Shown here: piece after piece, positions 53,577-59,361 of the stretch
Position numbering within the stretch: position 1 is the first letter of the stretch
How the letters are laid out: each line of letters starts with the position of its first letter
Source of the DNA: Bradyrhizobium sp. NAS80.1
GTDB lineage: Bacteria; Pseudomonadota; Alphaproteobacteria; Rhizobiales; Xanthobacteraceae
Length of the DNA: 59,361 nt
Assembly (NCBI RefSeq): GCF_001908205.1
Contig: NZ_LGHL01000068.1
Coordinates: forward strand, 1-59,361
Reading direction: 5' to 3'
The notes under the pieces: generated by a model
What the model was told of the DNA's origin: nothing
The model's input: only the letters and a program-made list of their open reading frames with translations
Database searches by the model: none
Position numbers and translations under genes: made by a program

Positions 53577-53972
53577 CGATTCGTCCCACTCCCCGCCAAC
53601 CTAAGGTTTTGACTGCGCGTCAATTTGCCCATTTTCCGATTGACGGCACGCAAGCCCGCTGATTTGGTGCGACCGCCTTTGCTTGCCCGGCAGCAATAAG
53701 CCGGCCTGCCCCTTTGGCGGTCGCGGTCAAGACGGCAAGGCACGAGGGGAGGACTGACGCCGTAATCGCTCCGGAAAACGAGCCGTGTGGCCGCGTGCAT
53801 CAGCATGCGGACCGAGCGATGCGCGCCGATGCCTCCCGTGAAGTCCAAAGCGCGATGAGATGGGGATGAATCATCATCGCGCCCCCGGGTTGTTGTTCGA
53901 GCATGATCTCTTCGGAAAACCGCTTCACACTTTTCCGGATGATGCTCATGGCCGCGACGGAGAGAAAGTAAG
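53577..53972. other. Intergenic region between moaA and dctQ
   Basis: 396 bases without a supported gene. Repeat copy D occupies the right part. A short inverted pair (CGTCAAT/ATTGACG, near 53620-53646) is too weak to call a terminator. Confidence 0.5.
53847..53947. repeat. Dispersed two-hairpin element, copy D (opposite orientation)
   Basis: Reads AAAGCGCGATGA to TCATCATCGCGC as its first hairpin, then TTGTTGTTCGAGCATGATC and TTTTCCGGATGATGCTC as its second; the reverse order of copies A to C. It ends 25 bases before dctQ, so here it lies before a gene instead of at a stop codon. Confidence 0.8.
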
Positions 53973-54512
53973 ATGCGTCCATTGCTGGCGGTGAGCAACG
54001 CCATCGACCTCCTCAACGAGAAGATCGGCTACGTCTGTAATCTTCTCGTGCTCCTGGCGTGCCTGGTCAGCGCGGTCAACGCCATGATCCGCTATGCCTT
54101 CAGCTACTCCTCGAACGGCTGGCTGGAGCTGCAATGGTACATGTTCGCGATCCTCGTGATGTTCGGCTCCGCCTACACCTTCAAGCGCAATGAGCATGTG
54201 CGGGTCGAGCTCTTCTATTTGACCCTGTCCGAGCGCGGCCAGCTCTGGCTCGACATGATCGGCACGCTGTTCTTCCTGATCCCCTCCTGCCTCCTGCTCG
54301 CCTATCTGTCCTGGCCGTTCTTCATGCAGGCCTATGACGTCGGCGAGATGTCGGGCAATGCCGGCGGCCTGATCCGCTGGCCCATCAAGTTCGTGATTCC
54401 CGCCGGCTTCGTGATGCTGGCGCTCCAGGGTGTTTCCGAAGTCATCAAGCGTATCGCGGCTCTCCAGGGCTATGTGACGATCGACGCCAAGTACGAGAGG
54501 CCGACCCAATGA
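53973..54512 (+). CDS. dctQ: TRAP transporter small permease (DctQ type)
   Basis: A 179-residue protein with four membrane segments, including NLLVLLACLVSAVNAMIRYAF and LWLDMIGTLFFLIPSCLLLAYL, of the DctQ family. It pairs with DctM in sodium-driven uptake of organic acids. AGAGAAAG precedes the ATG; the stop overlaps the dctM start as ATGA. Confidence 0.9.
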   Translation: MRPLLAVSNAIDLLNEKIGYVCNLLVLLACLVSAVNAMIRYAFSYSSNGWLELQWYMFAILVMFGSAYTFKRNEHVRVELFYLTLSERGQLWLDMIGTLFFLIPSCLLLAYLSWPFFMQAYDVGEMSGNAGGLIRWPIKFVIPAGFVMLALQGVSEVIKRIAALQGYVTIDAKYERPTQ

Positions 54513-56109
54513 TTACGCTGGAGATGATGCCGCCGTTGATGTTCGGCGGCCTGGTTCTGGCGATGCTGATCGGCTTCCCCGTCGCGTTCACGCTGGCGGC
54601 GGTCGGCCTTTCCTTCGGCTTCCTCGCCATCCATCTCGGGTTCTTCGACCTCAACTTCCTCCAGGCGATTCCCGGCCGCGTGTTCGGCAGCGTGCTCTCC
54701 AACGAGCTGTTGCTGGCGATTCCCTTCTTCACCTTCATGGGCGCCATATTGGAGAGATGTGGGCTGGCCGAGGACATGCTGGATTCGATGGGCCAGTTGT
54801 TCGGCCCGGTCCGCGGCGGCCTCGGCTATTCCGTGATCATCGTCGGCTTCATCCTCGGCGCCATCACCGGCACGGTGGCGGCGCAGGTCATCGCCATGGC
54901 GCTGATCTCGATGCCGATCATGATCCGCTACGGCTACAACATGCGCTACATCACCGGTGTGCTCGCGGCCTCCGGTACGATCACGCAGCTGGTGCCGCCC
55001 TCGCTGGTGCTGATCGTGCTCGCCGACCAGCTCGGCAAGTCGGTCGGCGACATGTATCTCGGCGCCTGGGGCCCTCGGTGTTCCAGATCCTGCTGTTCGC
55101 CGGCTACACCTTCATCCTCGGCCTGATCAAACCAAGCCACGTGCCGCCGGTGCCATTGGAAGCGCGCACGCTGACCGGCTGGGCGCTGTGGAAGAAGTGC
55201 CTGATGGGCATCATCCCCTCGGCCGTGCTGATCTTCGTCGTTCTCGGCACCATGATGATGGGTCTTGCGACCCCGACGGAAGCCGGCGCCATGGGCGCGG
55301 TCGGTGCCATCGTGCTCGCGGCGATCCACCACAAGGACTTCACCTCGACCGACCGCAAGGTGCTGATCATCGGCGTGATCTCGGCCGGCATCGGCACCAT
55401 CGTCGCGATGCTGTTCACTGAGAACCTGATCTTCAAGATCGCGTTCGCCGTGACTTATCTGGCGGTAGCCTGGATCTGCATCTCGGCCGCGCGCATCCCC
55501 GACCTGCGCGACCTCATCAAGCAGGGCTACGAGTCCACCATGCGCCTCACCTGCATGGTCACCTTCATCCTGATCGGCTCGACCTGCTTCTCGGTAGTGT
55601 TCCTTGGCGTTTCCGGCGGTGTCTGGCTGGAGCACCTCCTGACCTCGCTGCCCGGCGGTGTCTGGGGCTTCCTGATCTTCATCAACCTCTTCATCTTCTT
55701 CCTGGCGTTCTTCCTCGACTTCTTCGAGATCGCCTTCATCATCCTGCCGATGATCGCGCCGATCGCGCAGAAGATTCTGGGACCCGTCGTCGGCGACGGA
55801 CCGGCCCTGATCTGGTTCGGCGTGATGCTCTGCGTCAACATGCAGACATCGTTCCTGCATCCGCCGTTCGGCTTCGCGCTGTTCTACCTGCGCGGCGTGG
55901 CACCGAAGGAAGTGAAGAGCTCGGACATCTATTGGGGCGCGATGCCCTGGATCGGCCTTCAGATGATCATGGTGCTCATCGTGATCGCATTCCCGATCAC
56001 GGTGACGGGCCTCCTGGACAAGCCGGTCAATGTCGACCTCGACAAGGTCAAGATCGAGGTGCCGCAGATCGACCTGCCGCCGCTGGATCTGGGACCGCCG
56101 CAGAAGTAG
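54509..56109 (+). pseudogene. dctM: TRAP transporter large permease (DctM type), frameshifted
   Basis: The first frame gives the DctM N-terminus up to DMYLGAWGP, then runs into an unrelated end at 55126. The second frame takes over as SVFQILLFAGYTFILGLI and runs to 56109. Adding one base near 55073 (GGCCCTCGG) gives a permease of about 533 residues with about a dozen membrane segments, of the longer mannitol/chloroaromatic-type TRAP group. Motifs such as TGTVAAQVIAMALISMP and LDFFEIAFIILPMIAPI are intact. No DctP binding protein is adjacent. Real mutation or sequence error. Confidence 0.87.
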
Positions 56110-56433
56110 CGGACGCCTTCTTCCTTCTCCCCTTGTGGGAACCGGATGGATTGAAACAAGCCGCTGATGCGCCCGAAGTCCGGGCCGGCGCGCTCCCAGC
56201 GCGCTGAAGGGCCTTCCTGCGGCTTTCCCTGATGATGCCTAGCGTCGTCCCGCTCAGATGGTCGAGGTCGAGCCGATGCCGTGCGATCGATCTGGTCGCG
56301 CCTTTGCGTCTGCCCTGACGTCAGCTCTGAACCTTACCGCCTTTGACCCGGAGCGGTCCTTCAAAGTACCTCACAGCCCCGCGACAAAGTGCTAGGCTCA
56401 TCCTCCCACACACTCGGTCTTTGGCAGGGGCTC
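56110..56433. other. Intergenic region after dctM
   Basis: 324 bases with no supported gene. A hairpin GCGCGCT-CCC-AGCGCGC (56188-56204) lies about 80 bases past the dctM stop; it lacks a T run, so I list it only as a possible weak terminator. Confidence 0.45.
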
Positions 56434-57411
56434 ATGCGACGGCGGGATTTCGTCGCCAGGATGGCGGCCAGCGGCGTACTGGCGGTGCTTTCGTCGAGGT
56501 ACGCAGAAGCCGCACAGCGGGTTTGGCGCTTGGGTCTACTCACACTCGCGGGGACCGCTGGCGCCAACGCTGTCGGTTCTATCATGCTGCCCTACTTGGC
56601 GACCCGGGGCTTCGTTGAAGGTCGTAACTTAGTCCTTGATGTTCGCATGGGTACGGAGGAGCAAATGCCGGCGCTGGCGCAAGCGCTGGTCAGCGACAAA
56701 CCCGATGTCATCATCGTCACATCCGATTGGGCGCTTTATCCCGCCCGTGCAGCAACGAACACCATTCCGATTGTCGCTGCGCCCATGGGCGCAGACCCTG
56801 TCCGCGCCGGCGTCGCCGAGAGTTGGGCGCATCCGGGGGGCAACGTCACGGGCGTTTGTCTGATCGCGGGGGAACTTGAGGTCAAGCGTCTGTCCCTCCT
56901 TCATGAGGCCTTGCCATCAGTGCATCGAATTGCGGTGATGTCCGCTCATCGCAAGGTCGTGGAAGCGGGCTTTCCGCCCTTGCGCAAGGTTGCTGCCCAG
57001 GCCGGACTGGAACTGATCGAAATTTGGGTCGAGGGCCCAAACGATTATGATGCTGCGTTTGCTGCCATGCGCGCAGGCGGCGCAGAAGCGCTCGTCATCG
57101 TGCCAACACCGGAACTATTTCGCGACAATGGAGCGCTCGTCGCGCTTTCGGCAAAGGCTGGATTACCGACCATCGGAGGCTTCCGCGAGAGCGCCGTACA
57201 AGGCTTGCTCATTGGCTATGGCCCAAGTCTTAAAGAACTTGGCCAGCAGGCGGCAAGCTATGTGGAGCGCATGTTCAATGGCGCGCACGCAGGCGAGCTA
57301 CCGTTTCAGGGCCCTACACACTTCGACTTCGCGATCAACATGAAGACGGCCAAAGCGCTTGGCGTCACGATACCACCGTCTCTTCTTGTGAGCGCCGAAA
57401 TTATCGACTGA
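56434..57411 (+). CDS. ABC-type substrate-binding protein (PF04392-like)
   Basis: A 325-residue periplasmic binding protein of the ABC_sub_bind/TrpX type: YLATRGFVEGRNLVLDVR, AWALYPARAAT-like loop, SWAHPGGNVTGVC and ALGVTIPPSLLVSAEIID, the family's typical C-terminus. The N-terminus MRRRDFVARMAASGVLAV has a twin-arginine (RRDF) motif, suggesting Tat export. ATG 56434 is chosen over 56389 because it puts this motif at the start. No permease or ATPase genes are adjacent; orphan members are common in Bradyrhizobium. Ligand unknown. Confidence 0.85.
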   Translation: MRRRDFVARMAASGVLAVLSSRYAEAAQRVWRLGLLTLAGTAGANAVGSIMLPYLATRGFVEGRNLVLDVRMGTEEQMPALAQALVSDKPDVIIVTSDWALYPARAATNTIPIVAAPMGADPVRAGVAESWAHPGGNVTGVCLIAGELEVKRLSLLHEALPSVHRIAVMSAHRKVVEAGFPPLRKVAAQAGLELIEIWVEGPNDYDAAFAAMRAGGAEALVIVPTPELFRDNGALVALSAKAGLPTIGGFRESAVQGLLIGYGPSLKELGQQAASYVERMFNGAHAGELPFQGPTHFDFAINMKTAKALGVTIPPSLLVSAEIID

Positions 57412-57922
57412 GGTCTTGGTGGCTAAGCAGACGTGAGCCCGAGGGCACGTCTCAATGATGGCGATGGTGTTTGCAGGTTCGCATCGATGTTGTGATGACG
57501 CGCGAAACGCAGGAGATGGCGGCCCCTCCGTAATCGGGCGTCGGGTCCTTTGGGTCCCGCCGAAAAAGCGAGGTGCGCGCGACGGCGCGATGCGAGGATA
57601 TTTGCCACCGCGCAAATCGCGTTTAATTTTTGTACCATTCCGCACACAAAGGCGATGCTCGGGCCGGTCTCAAGAACGCCGAAGCGAAGCCTCGGCTATG
57701 GCGCCAGATGAGGGGTTCGCTCGCGCGCTCAATTGAGAGCAAGACTCGTGGGAAAGACCCCTCACCCATCTCGCCGCTATCGCAGCGAGCCCCCTCTCCC
57801 ACAAGAGGAGAGGGTGCAGCGTCAGCGCCGCGACGCCGCACATGATCGAGAGGCCGGCGCGCGTGACAAGCGCCCGCAACAGGGGCATACCGGGCCATCC
57901 TCCAACCTATGGGCCGCCACGC
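57412..57922. other. Intergenic region upstream of the M20 peptidase
   Basis: 511 bases without a supported gene. It contains CCCTCTCC-N7-GGAGAGGG (57792-57814), part of a common GC-rich repeat fragment, not followed by T's. A promoter for the peptidase gene should lie here but I cannot point to it. Confidence 0.45.
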
Positions 57923-59224
57923 ATGCCTCGATCGCACCCCGCTCCATCACTCGTTGGCTCGTTAATCGCATCGCTCTGGCTGGCATGTGCTGCAACCGTG
58001 GCGCATGCCGAGCCCAATGCTAATGCCATGGCCGATATCCATGCGCTCGCGCAACAGGAGCAGCAGCCGCTGCTCGACACGCTGCGCGATCTCGTCAACA
58101 TCGAATCCGGCAGCAAGGACATCGACGGCCTGAACCAGATCGCCGAGCGCGTCGCCGGCCAACTCAGGCAGCTCGGCGGCACAACGGAGATTCTGCAGCC
58201 CACCGACATCTATCGCCTCGACGATACGCCCGAGAAGATCGGCCCGGCCGTGCACGCCGTCTTCAAGGGCACCGGCAGCAAGAAGATCATGCTGATCGCC
58301 CACATGGACACGGTGTACCTGAAGGGCATGCTGAAGGATCAACCGTTCCGCATCGACGGCGACAAGGCCTACGGCCTCGGCATTGCCGACGACAAGCAGG
58401 GCGTCGCGCTCATTCTCCATACCGTGGCGTTGCTGCAGAAGCTGAACTTCAGGGATTACGGCACGCTCACGGTGCTCACCAATGGCGACGAGGAGATCTC
58501 ATCGCCCGGCTGGCGCGGCACCATCACCCGGCTCGCCTCCGATCAGGACGTGGTGTTCTCGTTCGAAGGCGGCGGCACCGACGGCACGCTGCGCCTCGCC
58601 ACCAGCGGCATCGGCTCGGCCTATCTCACGGTACACGGCAAGTCGTCGCATGCGGGGGCAAGGCCCGAGGGCGGCGTCAATGCGCTCTACGAGCTCTCGC
58701 ACCAGGTGCTGCAGATGAAGGACCTGTCCAAACCCGAGCAGGGCCTGAAGCTGAACTGGACCGTCTCCAGGTCCGGCACCAATCGCAACGTGATCCCTGC
58801 CGACGCCACGGCCCAGGCCGATGCGCGTGCGCTCAAGGTGGCGGATTTCGACGAACTGGAGAGGGCGCTGCAGGACAGTATCAGGAACCGCCTGCTCCCC
58901 GACTCCAAGGTCGAGCTGAAATTCGAGGTGCGTCGGCCGCCGCTCGAAGCCAACGACGCCTCGCGCCGCGTGGCGGCCCACGGCAAGACGATCTATCAGG
59001 AGCTTGGAATGCCTCTCAAGGTCGACGAGAAGGCGACCGGAGGCGGCACCGACGCCGCGTTTGCCGCGCTCAAGACCAAGGGAGCCGTGGTGGAAGGCAT
59101 GGGCCTGTCGGGCTTCGGCGCGCATTCCAACGATGCCGAATATGTGCAGATCAACAGCATCGTGCCTCGTCTCTATCTGGCCACGCGCATGATCATGGAC
59201 TTGTCCACCGGCAAGCTGAAATAG
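57923..59224 (+). CDS. Periplasmic M20-family metallopeptidase (glutamate carboxypeptidase-like)
   Basis: A 433-residue zinc peptidase with a signal peptide (GSLIASLWLACAATVAHA) then the M20 catalytic domain. Zinc-ligand blocks are IAHMDTV, LGIADDKQG, NGDEEISSPG (with the catalytic Glu) and GFGAHSNDAEY near the end. The dimerisation domain (GKSSHAGARPEGGVNAL) is in the middle. It resembles carboxypeptidase G2, which removes C-terminal glutamate from folates and peptides; the exact substrate is inferred. The ATG at 57923 is chosen for the signal peptide; the frame is open further upstream. Confidence 0.9.
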   Translation: MPRSHPAPSLVGSLIASLWLACAATVAHAEPNANAMADIHALAQQEQQPLLDTLRDLVNIESGSKDIDGLNQIAERVAGQLRQLGGTTEILQPTDIYRLDDTPEKIGPAVHAVFKGTGSKKIMLIAHMDTVYLKGMLKDQPFRIDGDKAYGLGIADDKQGVALILHTVALLQKLNFRDYGTLTVLTNGDEEISSPGWRGTITRLASDQDVVFSFEGGGTDGTLRLATSGIGSAYLTVHGKSSHAGARPEGGVNALYELSHQVLQMKDLSKPEQGLKLNWTVSRSGTNRNVIPADATAQADARALKVADFDELERALQDSIRNRLLPDSKVELKFEVRRPPLEANDASRRVAAHGKTIYQELGMPLKVDEKATGGGTDAAFAALKTKGAVVEGMGLSGFGAHSNDAEYVQINSIVPRLYLATRMIMDLSTGKLK

Positions 59225-59251
59225 CCGCCCCTCGCCGCGTCGGGCGGATTT
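59225..59251 (+). terminator. Hairpin terminator after the M20 peptidase
   Basis: CCGCCC (59225-59230) and GGGCGG (59242-59247) pair around an 11-base loop and are followed by ATTT, directly after the stop codon. Short stem and T run, so moderate. It ends three bases from the group II intron boundary. Confidence 0.5.
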
Positions 59252-59254
59252 GCA

Positions 59255-59361
59255 ATCGGGATAGGGGGGCGTCTCGCGACGCCGCCCCTCCCACACCACC
59301 GGACATACGGGTCCGTATCCGGCGGTTCAGCGGATTATGCGGGCCGCGGTGCCGCGACGGA
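59255..59361 (-). mobile_element. 3' end (domains V and VI) of a group II intron, continuing beyond the window
   Basis: On the minus strand, 59328 to 59295 is a 34-base domain V: ACCGCCGG pairs with CCGGTGGT around a short upper stem ATACG/CGTAT with loop GACC and a two-base bulge, and the lower strand carries a CGC-type catalytic triad. It is followed by domain VI, GGCGTC-GCGA-GACGCC (59283-59268). The 3' end would be ATCCCGAT (59262-59255), with a candidate branch-point A eight bases from the end, and ends in AT as group II introns do. The reverse transcriptase gene should lie beyond base 59361. Confidence 0.75.

Noticed and set aside
57792..57814. CCCTCTCC/GGAGAGGG hairpin as a terminator
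   Set aside because: No T run, about 400 bases from the upstream stop, and the sequence is a common repeat fragment.

Overview
The window is high-GC alphaproteobacterial chromosome, most probably Bradyrhizobium or a close relative (Nitrobacteraceae). The evidence is gene content: a coxMNOP-like alternative cytochrome oxidase, a class II DAHP synthase next to dgkA, a psd-pssA pair, a DUF2865 protein, and short dispersed palindromic elements of the kind seen in these genomes. I recognised no rRNA, tRNA, CRISPR array, prophage or complete insertion sequence. The organism call is inference from families, not from a marker gene.

Layout, left to right. 1-6072 is the 3' part of a giant autotransporter gene. 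6385-9019 (minus) is a tight operon: rhodanese, PLP aminotransferase, PotF-like polyamine-binding protein. 9188-13157 holds two tandem kup potassium transporters. 13326-14953 is motAB. 15166-15989 is a frameshifted SDR. 16089-20638 (minus) holds an RraA-like protein, pssA, psd and an Atm1-type ABC exporter. 20828-21827 has convergent LOG and VOC genes. 21944-25528 (minus) is a coupled operon: cysS, a 37-aa membrane protein, a GNAT enzyme and cimA. 25819-28400 has secreted or membrane proteins of unknown function. 28941-33472 (plus) is the oxidase operon. 33525-37133 (minus) holds nadE, dgkA and the DAHP synthase. 37314-40321 has a frameshifted hydrolase, a DipZ-like thiol-disulfide protein and a small membrane protein. 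40582 is a ModE-like regulator. 41047-43139 (minus) is a coupled terB / membrane protein / terC / UPF0114 set. 43589-46292 has a SnoaL-like protein, a MocR regulator and PaiB. 46323-49555 has a frameshifted nhaA, a 61-aa zinc-ribbon protein and glutathione reductase. 49713-51789 has a DUF2059 protein, rpiA and gph. 51943-53576 has a lipoprotein and moaA. 53973-56109 is a TRAP dctQM pair with dctM frameshifted. 56434-59224 has an ABC-type binding protein and a periplasmic M20 peptidase. The right edge, on the minus strand, carries domains V and VI of a group II intron whose body lies outside the window.

Most of this is housekeeping and membrane physiology. The features most worth a second look are: the autotransporter's array of 19 units of about 19 residues; five genes each broken by a one-base indel, more likely assembly error than decay; a four-copy dispersed two-hairpin element that in three cases sits at or just past a stop codon; translationally coupled small genes; and the intron edge. 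I found no clearly new multi-gene system. The nearest candidates are the terB/terC/UPF0114 cassette and the cysS to cimA cassette with its 37-aa membrane protein.
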